From Comamonadaceae bacterium (GTDB lineage Bacteria > Pseudomonadota > Gammaproteobacteria > Burkholderiales > Burkholderiaceae_C), in assembly GCA_947374505.1 (NCBI GenBank), contig CANCCE010000020.1, positions 1-21,086 of the forward strand: a DNA stretch of 21,086 nt, in the 5' to 3' direction. Positions 1-7,902 of the stretch are shown here, piece by piece (the stretch's first letter is position 1; each line of letters begins with the position of its first letter). A model generated the notes under the pieces. The model was not told where the DNA came from. It searched no databases and saw nothing but the letters and a program-made list of their open reading frames with translations. Both the position numbers and the translations under genes were made by a program.

Positions 1-92
1 TGGACGTTGCAAGCCCCCGGTCATCGCGCGTAAAGTGAATAAAGACGATCTGGTGACGAAGTTTGCCATGACGTCCAACTGGACCCCTGACT

Positions 93-1136
93 ATGTTTGA
101 ATCTTTCCGCCGGTATTTTTCCTCTGATCTGGCGATTGACCTTGGCACTGCCAACACCTTGATTTTTGTCCGCGACCGCGGCATTGTGCTGGACGAGCCT
201 TCGGTCGTCGCCATTCGTCACGAAGGTGGGCCGCAAGGCAAGAAAAGCATCCAAGCTGTCGGCCATGAAGCCAAGGCCATGCTGGGCAAAGTCCCGGGCA
301 ACATTGAGGCCATCCGGCCGATGAAAGATGGCGTCATCGCCGACTTCACCGTGACCGAGCAAATGCTCAAACAATTCATCAAGATGGTGCACCCGCGCAG
401 CATTTTTCGCCCCAGCCCGCGCATCATCATTTGCGTCCCTTGCGGTTCGACCCAAGTCGAGCGTCGTGCCATCCGTGAAAGCGCTTTGGGCGCCGGTGCC
501 AGCGATGTCTACCTGATTGAAGAACCGATGGCGGCAGCCATTGGTGCCGGCTTGCCGGTCAGCGAAGCCAGCGGCTCGATGGTGGTCGACATCGGCGGCG
601 GTACCACCGAAGTCGGCGTGATCTCGCTGGGCGGCATGGTTTACAAAGGCAGTGTGCGCGTGGGCGGTGACCGTTTCGACGACGCCATCATCAGCTACAT
701 CCGCCGCAACTACGGCATGTTGATTGGCGAGCCAACGGCTGAAGCCATCAAGAAAAATATCGGTTCGGCCTTTCCCGGCTCCGAAGTGCGAGAGATGGAA
801 GTCAAGGGCCGCAACCTGTCCGAAGGCGTGCCGCGCAGCTTCACGATTTCGAGCAATGAAATTCTGGAAGCCCTGACCGACCCGCTCAACAACATTGTCT
901 CGGCCGTCAAAACCGCGCTGGAGCACACGCCGCCAGAGTTGGGCGCCGACATTTCCGACCGCGGCATGATGCTGACCGGTGGCGGCGCTTTGCTGCGCGA
1001 CTTGGACCGCTTGCTGGCTGAAGAAACCGGTCTACCCGTGTTGGTGGCCGAAGACCCGCTGACGTGCGTGGTGCGTGGTTGCGGCATGGCGCTCGAACGC
1101 ATGGACCGTCTGGGCTCAATCTTCACGACGGAGTAA
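93..1136 (+). CDS. mreB: Rod shape-determining protein MreB (bacterial actin)
   Basis: MreB is an actin-like ATPase. It forms membrane-associated filaments that guide the elongasome (MreC, MreD, RodA, PBP2) during lateral-wall peptidoglycan synthesis. The 347-residue length is normal for the family. The N-terminal amphipathic segment (FESFRRYF) is followed by the phosphate-1 motif DLGTANT (residues 16-22). The phosphate-2 motif DIGGGTTE lies at about 166-173, and the adenosine-motif region MLTGGGALLRDL is near residue 295. ATG at 93 gives the canonical N-terminus. No clear Shine-Dalgarno precedes it. It is the first gene of the mreBCD-mrdA cluster, with mreC starting 42 nt downstream. Identification is essentially certain from sequence conservation. 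Confidence 0.98.
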   Translation: MFESFRRYFSSDLAIDLGTANTLIFVRDRGIVLDEPSVVAIRHEGGPQGKKSIQAVGHEAKAMLGKVPGNIEAIRPMKDGVIADFTVTEQMLKQFIKMVHPRSIFRPSPRIIICVPCGSTQVERRAIRESALGAGASDVYLIEEPMAAAIGAGLPVSEASGSMVVDIGGGTTEVGVISLGGMVYKGSVRVGGDRFDDAIISYIRRNYGMLIGEPTAEAIKKNIGSAFPGSEVREMEVKGRNLSEGVPRSFTISSNEILEALTDPLNNIVSAVKTALEHTPPELGADISDRGMMLTGGGALLRDLDRLLAEETGLPVLVAEDPLTCVVRGCGMALERMDRLGSIFTTE

Positions 1137-1178
1137 TCGCCATCTGGCACCTCACCAGTGCCATCTGCGTGCCCATAC

Positions 1179-2096
1179 ATGTCTTTAGGAACGCTTGACC
1201 GAACACCGCCCCCGATATTCAAGCAGGGGCCGTCTGCCCTTTCCAAATTAATCCTTTACAGCGCCTTGGCGCTGTTTCTGATGGTGGCGGACTCACGCTT
1301 TCAAGTCACCCAGCCACTGCGCTCTGTGCTGGCTACAGCGCTGTACCCGGTGCAGTGGCTGGCTTTGCAGCCGGTGCGGGCCGGGCGCGAGGTGGGGGAT
1401 TATTTCATCACCGCCCGCCAAGCCCAGAGCCAGTCGGAAGCGGCTTCAAACATGCGGGCAGCACAGGCGCTTCGATCCAGTCAGGTCGAGCAATTAACCC
1501 TTGAAAATAGCCGCCTGCGCAAGTTGCTGGATTTGCGCGATCAACTCAACGCAGAGGGAGTGGCGGCTGAGGTCTTGTATGACGCCGCCGATCCTTACAC
1601 GCGCAAGGTCATCATCGGCAAGGGTATGGCGCAAGGGATTGTGTTGGGATCGCCGGTCGTTGACGAATTTGGTGTGCTGGGTCAGGTCACTTTGGTGCAT
1701 CCACTGGTCAGCGAAGTGACGCTGATCATTGACCGCGATTTGTCTATTCCCGTGCTCAATGTCCGTACCGGTGTGCGCAGTTTGGCCTTTGGCGATGCGA
1801 CCGGCAGCGGTGGACTGGAGCTTCGTTTTATGGGCAGCAACACCGATGTTCAGCAAGGGGATTTGCTGACCACCAGTGGCGTCGATGGGGTCTATCCGCC
1901 CGGCTTGCCGGTGGCACGCATTGACAGTATTGAGCGGCGCGCGGAATCGGCTTTTGCGCGCATTCATTGCCTCCCGTTAGCGCTTGTTTCCGGGGCCAGG
2001 CATGTGATGGTGATGCAGCCGCAGTCAGCACAAATTCCGCCCCGCCCAGATGAAGTTGAACCGATCACACCGGCGAAAAAAGGAGGTCGCTCATGA
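1179..2096 (+). CDS. mreC: Rod shape-determining protein MreC
   Basis: MreC is a bitopic inner-membrane protein whose periplasmic part binds and activates PBP2 in the elongasome. The product is 305 residues from ATG 1179. A longer reading from GTG 1158 exists, but MSLGTLDRTPPP is the N-terminus I expect in this bacterial group, so the ATG is preferred. A cytoplasmic tail is followed by one membrane helix (LILYSALALFLMVADSRF, about 24-41). A coiled coil rich in Q/A/L/R follows (about 75-120, ending LENSRLRKLLDLRDQL), then the beta-barrel MreC domain (VIIGKGMAQGIVLGSPVVD onward). The C-terminus is charged and Pro-rich. Its stop codon overlaps the mreD start (ATGA), indicating translational coupling. 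Confidence 0.95.
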   Translation: MSLGTLDRTPPPIFKQGPSALSKLILYSALALFLMVADSRFQVTQPLRSVLATALYPVQWLALQPVRAGREVGDYFITARQAQSQSEAASNMRAAQALRSSQVEQLTLENSRLRKLLDLRDQLNAEGVAAEVLYDAADPYTRKVIIGKGMAQGIVLGSPVVDEFGVLGQVTLVHPLVSEVTLIIDRDLSIPVLNVRTGVRSLAFGDATGSGGLELRFMGSNTDVQQGDLLTTSGVDGVYPPGLPVARIDSIERRAESAFARIHCLPLALVSGARHVMVMQPQSAQIPPRPDEVEPITPAKKGGRS

Positions 2097-2611
2097 TCAT
2101 GCGCAGTGGTCAGCAACTGTTGCTGCCAGCCAGCCCGGTTTTCATTTGGTGCAGCTTGCTGGCGGCTTTGCTGTTGGACATGCTGCCCCTGGGGCGTGTG
2201 CCGTGGATGCCTGATTTTCTGGCTTTGGTGTTGGTCTTCTGGAACGTTCATCAGCCGCTGCGTATCGGCATTGGCCTGGCCTTCATGTTTGGTTTGGGAG
2301 TGGATGTGCACCAGTCTTCACTGCTGGGGCAGCATGCGCTGTCTTACACCACCTTGAGTTTTTTTGCGGCCATGATTCACCGCCGGCTGCTCTGGTTTTC
2401 GGTGCCCACTCAGGCGGTACAAGTATTGCCGCTTTTTTTGATGGCGCATCTGGTCGAGCTGGCCATTCGGCTGATCAATGGGAATGTATTTCCCGGTTGG
2501 ACATTTCTGCTGGCACCCCTGCTGGAGGCTTTGCTGTGGCCGGTGACCAGTGTGATCCTGTTAGTGCCTCAACGCCGTGCGCCGGACCCTGATGAGAATC
2601 GGCCGCTGTAG
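2093..2611 (+). CDS. mreD: Rod shape-determining protein MreD
   Basis: MreD is a small polytopic inner-membrane component of the elongasome that partners MreC. The product is 172 residues, a typical length, and is almost entirely hydrophobic with about five or six predicted membrane helices. Examples are FIWCSLLAALLLDMLPL, FLALVLVFWNV and GIGLAFMFGLGVDV. The FGLGVDVHQSSLLGQHALSYT segment is characteristic of the family. A strong Shine-Dalgarno AGGAGG (2081-2086) lies 6 nt before ATG 2093, inside the end of mreC, and the ATGA overlap couples the two genes. A GC-rich repeat follows the stop codon. Confidence 0.93.
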   Translation: MIMRSGQQLLLPASPVFIWCSLLAALLLDMLPLGRVPWMPDFLALVLVFWNVHQPLRIGIGLAFMFGLGVDVHQSSLLGQHALSYTTLSFFAAMIHRRLLWFSVPTQAVQVLPLFLMAHLVELAIRLINGNVFPGWTFLLAPLLEALLWPVTSVILLVPQRRAPDPDENRPL

Positions 2612-2620
2612 GTCTGATAT

Positions 2621-2723
2621 GGCCCCCACGCTTGTCGCTTCGCGTACTGCGCTGCCCCCCGAGGGGGCGCATGTCCCCTTGGGGCGGCCCGGCGGGGAAG
2701 CCTTGGCCTCCACGCTTGTTGCT
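2621..2723. repeat. GC-rich intergenic repeat between mreD and mrdA
   Basis: Two imperfect 19-bp direct repeats (2621-2639 and 2705-2723; 17 of 19 matches, core CCACGCTTGT) flank a C/G-rich core. The core holds a perfect hairpin with GCCCCC (2654-2659) pairing with GGGGGC (2663-2668), plus the run CCCCTTGGGG (2675-2684). From memory, intergenic repeats with this CCCCGAGGGGG...CTTGGGGCGGCCCGGCGG signature are widespread in Comamonadaceae. That attribution needs a genome-wide search. A 61-codon reading frame across it is an artefact of the repeat. It separates mrdA from the rest of the operon and could affect read-through or mRNA stability. Confidence 0.75.
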
Positions 2724-2758
2724 GCGGCACTTTTTGCTGCGTTTGAAGTCTCAACGTC

Positions 2759-4894
2759 ATGAATGAGATCAGAAACGTTGAAGTTGACTTGTATCGGTTC
2801 CGTGACCGGGTGATGGTCGCGAGTTTTGTGATGCTCGTTGCTTTTTTTCTGTTGAGTCTTCGCTTGGTGTATCTACAGGTGGTGCGCCATGAGGACTTGA
2901 GTGAGCAAGCTGAAAATAACCGAACGGCGATTGTCCCGATCGTCCCGAACCGGGGTCTGATTCTCGACCGCAACGGTGTGGTGCTGGCCACTAACTATTC
3001 TGCTTACACGCTTGAAATCATGCCATCTAAAGTGGCCGACTTGGAGGCCACCATTGACGCGCTGGGGGAGATTGTGGATATTCAGTTGCGCGACAGACGC
3101 CGTTTCAAGAAGCTGCGGGAAGACTCCAAAAACATTGAGTCTTTGCCGATCCGTACGCGGCTGACAGATGAAGAAGTTGCGCGTTTTGCGGCTCAGCGTT
3201 TTCGTTTTCCGGGCGTTGACGTCAAGGCCCGGCTTTTTCGCAGCTACCCTTATGGGGAATTGGGCAGTCACGTCGTGGGCTATATCGGTCGCATCAACCA
3301 GCGTGAAAAAGAGAGCATTGAAGACAGCGACGAGGAAGGCAATTACCGAGGGACGGACTACATCGGAAAACTCGGCGTTGAGCAAAGCTACGAATCCCAG
3401 TTGCACGGCATCACCGGTGTAGAGCGGGTGGAAACTTCGGCGGGCGGGCGTGCGGTTCGCAAACTGGCCAGCAACCCGGCAACACCGGGCAACACGGTCA
3501 TGTTGACGATCGATATCAAGTTGCAAAAGTTGATTGAAGATATGTTTGGTGAGCGCCGCGGCGCCATGGTTGCGCTGGACCCGCGGTCTGGTGAGATCCT
3601 CGCTTTTGTGAGCAAGCCGACGTTTGACCCTAATCTTTTTGTGGATGGCATCGACACTGAAAGTTGGCAGGCCCTGAATTTGTCGCTCGACAAGCCTCTG
3701 CTGAACCGTGCGCTTCGCGGCACTTACCCACCGGGCTCAACCTACAAACCGTTCATGGCCATGGCCGCGTTGGAAGCCGGTAAACGTTCGCCATCAGTGA
3801 TCATCAACGACAACGGCTCCTGGACTTTTGGCGGCCATGAGTTTCGCAGCCATGGTGCACCGCTGGGACCGGTGGACATGCATCAGGCCATCGTCAAATC
3901 GAGCAACGTGTACTTCTACTCGCTCGCCAATGAGCTGGGCGTTGAGGCGATCTTCGACTTCATGAAGCCGATGGGTTTTGGGCAGATCACGGGCGTCGAC
4001 ATCAATGGTGAGGTGCGCGGTGTGCTGCCCAATCAGGACTGGAAGCGAAAGACGTACAAGCGGGCGGATCAGCAGAAATGGTATGCCGGCGAAACCATTT
4101 CGCTGGGCATTGGCCAGGGTTACAACGCCTTCACCATGCTGCAATTGGCCCAAGCTACAGCAACGCTGGCCAACAACGGCATCAAGAACAAGCCACGTTT
4201 GATTCTGGGCACGCAAGACAGCGTGACCCGCGCGCTGCTACCGGCACCTATAGAGCCGCCGGTTGATCTCGGCTTCAAGCCAGAAAATGTCGAGGTGGTG
4301 CGTCGTGCGATGGTCGGTGTGACGCAGGAGGGGACATCGGCGCGCGTGTTTGCCGGTGCGAGCTACCTGAGCGGTGGTAAAACCGGTACGGCACAGGCTG
4401 TGTCGGTGGGTCAAAAAGAAAAATACGATGCGCGTAAGCTCGAAGAACACCAGCGGGATCACGCGCTGTACATTGCTTTCGCACCCGCTGAAAATCCTGA
4501 AATTGCGTTGGCCCTGGTGGTTGAAAACGCCGGTTTTGGCGCCGCGCATGCTGCGCCTATTGCGCGTCGGGTGTTTGACTATCTGCTGCTGGGCCGCTAC
4601 CCCAACGAGGAAGATTTACAGGCAGTGCAAAAGGGTTTGGCTGCCGGCCCTATCGGCAAGCCACGTGACGTCGCGAGCGTGAATGTCTTGGGGGTCAGCG
4701 ATCCTACAACTGGAGTCCGGGTGCCGGTGAGCCTCTTCAATCCGTCGGCTGCTGCTCAAGCTGTGCCGGGGGCTTTGCCTGCAGTTCCATCGACAGGACC
4801 CGTTTTGTCCGCTGCCGCACTCAGGATGTTTGCCAATAACGGAGTAGCGGCTGTGGCGACGAAGCCCTTAGCGGCAACCAGCTCGCCGCGTTAA
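2759..4894 (+). CDS. mrdA: Penicillin-binding protein 2 (peptidoglycan DD-transpeptidase)
   Basis: PBP2 is the class B transpeptidase that cross-links new peptidoglycan during cell elongation, with RodA as glycosyltransferase partner. A membrane anchor lies at about 19-40 (VMVASFVMLVAFFLLSLRLVYLQVV). The pedestal domain follows (NRGLILDRNGVVLA), then the transpeptidase domain. The catalytic Ser327-x-x-Lys330 is in PPGSTYKP, the SxN motif is S381-S-N383, and KTGT starts at K541. At 711 residues it is longer than the usual 620-660. About 90-100 residues after FDYLLLGRYP are Ala/Pro/Val-rich and look disordered. No good ribosome-binding site precedes ATG 2759. It follows mreD across the GC-rich repeat. 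The usual next gene rodA is absent; the neighbour is a convergent transporter. Confidence 0.97.
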   Translation: MNEIRNVEVDLYRFRDRVMVASFVMLVAFFLLSLRLVYLQVVRHEDLSEQAENNRTAIVPIVPNRGLILDRNGVVLATNYSAYTLEIMPSKVADLEATIDALGEIVDIQLRDRRRFKKLREDSKNIESLPIRTRLTDEEVARFAAQRFRFPGVDVKARLFRSYPYGELGSHVVGYIGRINQREKESIEDSDEEGNYRGTDYIGKLGVEQSYESQLHGITGVERVETSAGGRAVRKLASNPATPGNTVMLTIDIKLQKLIEDMFGERRGAMVALDPRSGEILAFVSKPTFDPNLFVDGIDTESWQALNLSLDKPLLNRALRGTYPPGSTYKPFMAMAALEAGKRSPSVIINDNGSWTFGGHEFRSHGAPLGPVDMHQAIVKSSNVYFYSLANELGVEAIFDFMKPMGFGQITGVDINGEVRGVLPNQDWKRKTYKRADQQKWYAGETISLGIGQGYNAFTMLQLAQATATLANNGIKNKPRLILGTQDSVTRALLPAPIEPPVDLGFKPENVEVVRRAMVGVTQEGTSARVFAGASYLSGGKTGTAQAVSVGQKEKYDARKLEEHQRDHALYIAFAPAENPEIALALVVENAGFGAAHAAPIARRVFDYLLLGRYPNEEDLQAVQKGLAAGPIGKPRDVASVNVLGVSDPTTGVRVPVSLFNPSAAAQAVPGALPAVPSTGPVLSAAALRMFANNGVAAVATKPLAATSSPR

Positions 4895-4925
4895 CAGGCA
4901 TTGGCCTTGGCCGCAAGTACCCAGA

Positions 4926-5684
4926 CTAACGGATGAAGGCGTCGTACCCTGTTTTCATGATCAGTGTGCTGACCACGATGATGAAGACAACCCGCACGAA
5001 AGCGGCGCCGTGCTTCAGAGCCATGTGCGTGCCGATGAGGCTGCCCAGCACATTCGCCACTGCCATCGTCAGCACAAAGTGCCACCAGACATGGCCTTTG
5101 TAGGCGAACAGCAGCAGAGCGGCCAGGTTGGTGGCGACATTGAGCAACTTGGCTGACGCCGAGGCATTCAAAAAGTCGTACCCAAGCCAGCGGACAAATA
5201 AGAAAACAAAAAAACTGCCGGTTCCGGGGCCAAAAAAGCCATCGTAAAAACCCAGCAGCAAGCCGATGCAGCAGGCCGCCAGTGTCTCGGCCCGACCACT
5301 GAATCGCGGCGCGTGGTGACGCCCCAATTCCTTTTTGGCCAAGGTGTAAATCAGCACAGCCAGCAGCACCACCGGCAAGACTTTGCGCAAAAACTGGGGT
5401 GATATTTCGGTGACCAGCCAAGCCCCGGCGAGGGACCCGCCAAAACCTGCCATTGCCGCGGGGAGCAGCGCCGACCAACGCATGTCGACACGCTTGGCGT
5501 ACTGCGCTGTGGCGACAGCGGTGCCGCAAATGGACGCCCCCTTGTTGATGCCAAACAGGGTGGCCGGATGGGTGGTCGGGAACGCCGCAAACAAAGCCGG
5601 CACCAGAATCAAGCCACCACCGCCGACGATTGAGTCGACGAATCCGGCCAGCAACGAGGCGCCGGTGACAAAGATCAATTCCAT
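4926..5684 (-). CDS. yfcA: TSUP (TauE/SafE) family membrane transporter, YfcA-like
   Basis: This is a polytopic inner-membrane protein of the 4-toluene sulfonate uptake permease / TauE-SafE family. Members export or import sulfite, sulfoacetate and other small anions, but the substrate here cannot be read from sequence. The 252 residues contain about eight hydrophobic helices in two repeated halves. The N-terminal half has the glycine-rich signature FVDSIVGGGGLILVPAL (about 16-32). The second half has GFYDGFFGPGTGSFFVFLFVRWLGYDFLNASASAKLLN, closely resembling YfcA. ATG 5684 starts at the expected N-terminus, without an obvious Shine-Dalgarno. It is convergent with mrdA (31 nt between stops) and lies downstream of a terminator, so it is probably transcribed alone. 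Confidence 0.9.
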   Translation of the reverse strand: MELIFVTGASLLAGFVDSIVGGGGLILVPALFAAFPTTHPATLFGINKGASICGTAVATAQYAKRVDMRWSALLPAAMAGFGGSLAGAWLVTEISPQFLRKVLPVVLLAVLIYTLAKKELGRHHAPRFSGRAETLAACCIGLLLGFYDGFFGPGTGSFFVFLFVRWLGYDFLNASASAKLLNVATNLAALLLFAYKGHVWWHFVLTMAVANVLGSLIGTHMALKHGAAFVRVVFIIVVSTLIMKTGYDAFIR

Positions 5685-5744
5685 GGATACATTGTCTCAT
5701 CGGCTCAGCGCTCAAAAATGCGCTCAGTGGCTGCGAGTGGGCAT

Positions 5745-5775
5745 AAAAAAGCGCCGGGGTCACCGACGCTTTTTT
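5745..5775 (-). terminator. Bidirectional intrinsic terminator after the GMC gene
   Basis: AAAAAAGCG (5745-5753) pairs perfectly with CGCTTTTTT (5767-5775), and a further CGG/CCG pairing extends the stem inward. A- and U-runs on opposite sides let it work on either strand. On the minus strand it lies about 185 nt past the GMC oxidoreductase stop and ahead of the yfcA-like start, so it most likely ends the GMC transcript. Confidence 0.8.
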
Positions 5776-5822
5776 CGAGTCAATCTGGTTGGACTTTCTC
5801 GTTGAACTGATTGTTATTGGAC

Positions 5823-5952
5823 TTATTTTGTCTCCTCACCTCCCCGCTTTGCGAGCAGCTAGGCTCGTCGGCAAGTACGCCACTATAGGTCGATGCACTG
5901 CCTCAGTGCATCAGGGCTTTCCCGAGGGAGGAGCCCTTTCGGACAAAATTAA
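5823..5952. mobile_element. 130-bp MITE-like palindromic element
   Basis: The ends form an inverted repeat: TTATTTTGTC (5823-5832) against the complement of GACAAAATTAA (5942-5952), with one extra base. The element is flanked directly by the 5-bp direct repeat TGGAC (5818-5822 and 5953-5957), like a target-site duplication. Inside are three hairpins. CGAGC/GCTCG has a 6-nt loop (5852-5867). GATGCACTG/CAGTGCATC is a perfect 9-bp stem (5892-5912). AGGGCT/AGCCCT spans 5913-5937. CCTCCC (5839-5844) can alternatively pair with GGGAGG (5926-5931). It begins 8 bp past the GMC stop codon and would form that gene's 3' UTR. It could instead be an immobile structured RNA. No transposase is encoded. Confidence 0.5.
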
Positions 5953-5959
5953 TGGACGG

Positions 5960-7690
5960 TCACTCGCCTTTGGCAATCCATGCAGCCGCTTTTTCAGCAA
6001 TCATCAAGGTTGGTGAGTTGGTATTGCCGCTGGTAATAAATGGCATCACGCCCGCGTCGACGATCCGCAGGCTGGCGATACCCTTGACGCGCAAATGAGA
6101 ATCCACCACTGCCATCGGGTCGTCAGTCGCGCCCATTTTGGTGGTGCCGACCGGGTGAAAAATGGTCGTCGCAATATCGCCTGCCAGCCGGGCCAGTTCG
6201 TCGTCGGTTTGGAATTGGCTGCCTGGCCGAAATTCTTCAGGCTGGTACGCGGCCAATGCGCTTTGGCTGACGATGCGCCGCGTGAGCCGCAAAGATTCGA
6301 CGGCGACTTGCCGGTCTTCTGGTGTGCTCAAGTAGTTGGGCGCAATAGCGGGTGCATCTGCAAAGTTGCCACTTTTGAGGCGGACCGTGCCGCGGCTGGT
6401 CGGATTTAGATTGCAGACACTGGCGGTGAAGGCGTTGAAGTCGTGCAGCGGTTCGCCAAAGGCGTCGAGTGACAGAGGCTGCACATGGTATTGAATATTC
6501 GGGTGTGGCCGGTCGGGGCTGGAGCGCGTGAACGCGCCCAGCTGCGACGGCGCCATGCTCATGGGGCCGGTGCGTCGCCATGCGTACTCGAGGCCGATTT
6601 TGGCCTTGCCCCAAAGCGAATTGGCCATCGTGTTCAGCGTCACGTTGCGGCGGCCGGCGGCTTGGATTTTGTAGACCGAACGGATTTGCAAGTGGTCTTG
6701 CAAGTTGGCACCGACACCCGGCAAGTCTTGCTTAACCTCGATGCCGTGTTGCTGCAGCAGTGCAGCAGGGCCAACGCCAGAGAGTTGCAGAATGTGTGGC
6801 GACCCTACGCTGCCAGCGCAGAGAATCACTTCGCCGCGCAAGCTGCCGGAGTCTCGCGTGGCAAAGGCTTTGACGCGTTCGTCGCCGGTCCAGACCTCGA
6901 CACCGGTGCAGCGTTGGCTGCCGTCGGCCTGTTTTTCAATCAGCAGCTGCGTGACTTGTGCGCTGGTCCACATTTCGAAGTTGGGACGGCCGAAACAGGT
7001 CGGACGTAAAAAGGCCTTGGCGGTGTTCCAGCGCAGGCCGTCTTTTTGGTTGACTTCGAAATAACCCACGCCTTCGTTGTCACCCCCATTGAAGTCCTCG
7101 GTGGCGGGAATGCCGGTTTGTTGGGCGGCCTGCGAAAAGGCATCGAGGATGTCCCAGCGCAAGCGCTGTTTTTCAACGCGCCATTCGCCGCCCATTTTTT
7201 TGGCCAGACCTTCGCTCCCTGCATGTTGGCTTTTGTGGCCGTGCAGGCGCTTGAAGTTGTCCGTGGCGGGGCCATTCGCGGCGTCGAGTTTGTAATGGTT
7301 TTCGTGCTGTCGGAAGCTGGCCAGCGCACTGTCCCAGCGCCATGCATCGTCGCCTGTGAGCTCGGCCCAGCGTTCGTAGTCCCGCGATTGGCCGCGCATG
7401 TAAATCATGCCGTTGATGCTGGACGAGCCACCCAGTGTTTTGCCGCGTGGGTAGCGCAGTGAGCGGCCATTGAGTCCAGGTTCTGCCTCGGTCTGGTACA
7501 GCCAGTCGGTGCGTGGGTTGCCAATGCAGTGCAAGTAGCCAACGGGAATATGAATCCAGTGGTAATCGTCTTTGCGGCCGGCTTCGATCATCAGCACCCT
7601 TTTGGTGGCGTTGGCACTCAGACGATTCGCCAGCAGGCAACCGGCCGTGCCGCCACCAATGATGATGTAGTCGAAGATGTTTTCACTCAT
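5960..7690 (-). CDS. GMC-family FAD-dependent oxidoreductase (choline/alcohol dehydrogenase-like)
   Basis: This is a glucose-methanol-choline family flavoenzyme that would oxidise an alcohol or choline-like substrate, passing electrons from FAD to oxygen or a membrane carrier. The 576 residues from ATG 7690 match the family. A TTG nine bases upstream is less likely. The FAD Rossmann motif IIIGGGTAGCLLANRLS is at about 8-24. GMC signature 1 is PRGKTLGGSSSINGMIY, and signature 2 is GSVGSPHILQLSGVGP. The catalytic pair is His512 in HPVGTTKMG and Asn558 in GNTNSPT, an Asn as in choline oxidase rather than a second His. No betaine-aldehyde dehydrogenase or BetI regulator is adjacent, so betA is not assigned. 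It is divergent from the MCE operon. Confidence 0.9.
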   Translation of the reverse strand: MSENIFDYIIIGGGTAGCLLANRLSANATKRVLMIEAGRKDDYHWIHIPVGYLHCIGNPRTDWLYQTEAEPGLNGRSLRYPRGKTLGGSSSINGMIYMRGQSRDYERWAELTGDDAWRWDSALASFRQHENHYKLDAANGPATDNFKRLHGHKSQHAGSEGLAKKMGGEWRVEKQRLRWDILDAFSQAAQQTGIPATEDFNGGDNEGVGYFEVNQKDGLRWNTAKAFLRPTCFGRPNFEMWTSAQVTQLLIEKQADGSQRCTGVEVWTGDERVKAFATRDSGSLRGEVILCAGSVGSPHILQLSGVGPAALLQQHGIEVKQDLPGVGANLQDHLQIRSVYKIQAAGRRNVTLNTMANSLWGKAKIGLEYAWRRTGPMSMAPSQLGAFTRSSPDRPHPNIQYHVQPLSLDAFGEPLHDFNAFTASVCNLNPTSRGTVRLKSGNFADAPAIAPNYLSTPEDRQVAVESLRLTRRIVSQSALAAYQPEEFRPGSQFQTDDELARLAGDIATTIFHPVGTTKMGATDDPMAVVDSHLRVKGIASLRIVDAGVMPFITSGNTNSPTLMIAEKAAAWIAKGE

Positions 7691-7902
7691 GTGTGTCAAA
7701 CCAAAGTTGGGTGTGAAGGTCGCGCTGTGCGACGGCTATTGTGACAACAAACCCTGCCCCGGTGCGTGCTTGGCGAACGGCCTTTGTAGGAGAACGCCTG
7801 CAAGCATTGATGTTGAATGCTGTGGCGTAGAGACGTTGGCCGAGCTTAAGCTCTTCAGACGGTTCCGCCTGGATTGCAAGGATTGGGCTTTGAACCCATC
7901 CC
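7691..7902. promoter_or_regulatory. Divergent intergenic region between GMC and MCE operons
   Basis: This 212-bp gap separates two diverging transcripts and must hold both promoters. I could not assign convincing -35/-10 pairs. The clearest signal is a perfect 12-bp palindrome, GAGCTTAAGCTC (7842-7853), about 50 bp before the permease start and suitable as an operator. No small gene is evident. Confidence 0.4.

Noticed and set aside
2..100. An open frame running in from the window start and ending 8 nt inside mreB (32 codons, ending ...SNWTPDYV).
   Set aside because: It could be the tail of an upstream gene overlapping mreB, but 32 stop-free codons are common by chance and the peptide is not recognised. 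The 92 bp before mreB show no clear promoter either, so it is left unassigned.
21..926. A 301-codon minus-strand frame antisense to mreB.
   Set aside because: Composition (His/Asp/Ala-rich, no recognisable domain) is typical of the mirror frame of a GC-rich conserved gene. mreB conservation explains the frame.
2577..2762. A 61-codon plus-strand frame across the mreD-mrdA gap.
   Set aside because: It is produced by the GC-rich repeat and resembles the spurious proteins annotated over such repeats.
5789..6016. A 75-codon plus-strand frame crossing the palindromic element and the end of the GMC gene.
   Set aside because: It overlaps the element's hairpins and the antisense of the GMC C-terminus, and has no recognisable domain.
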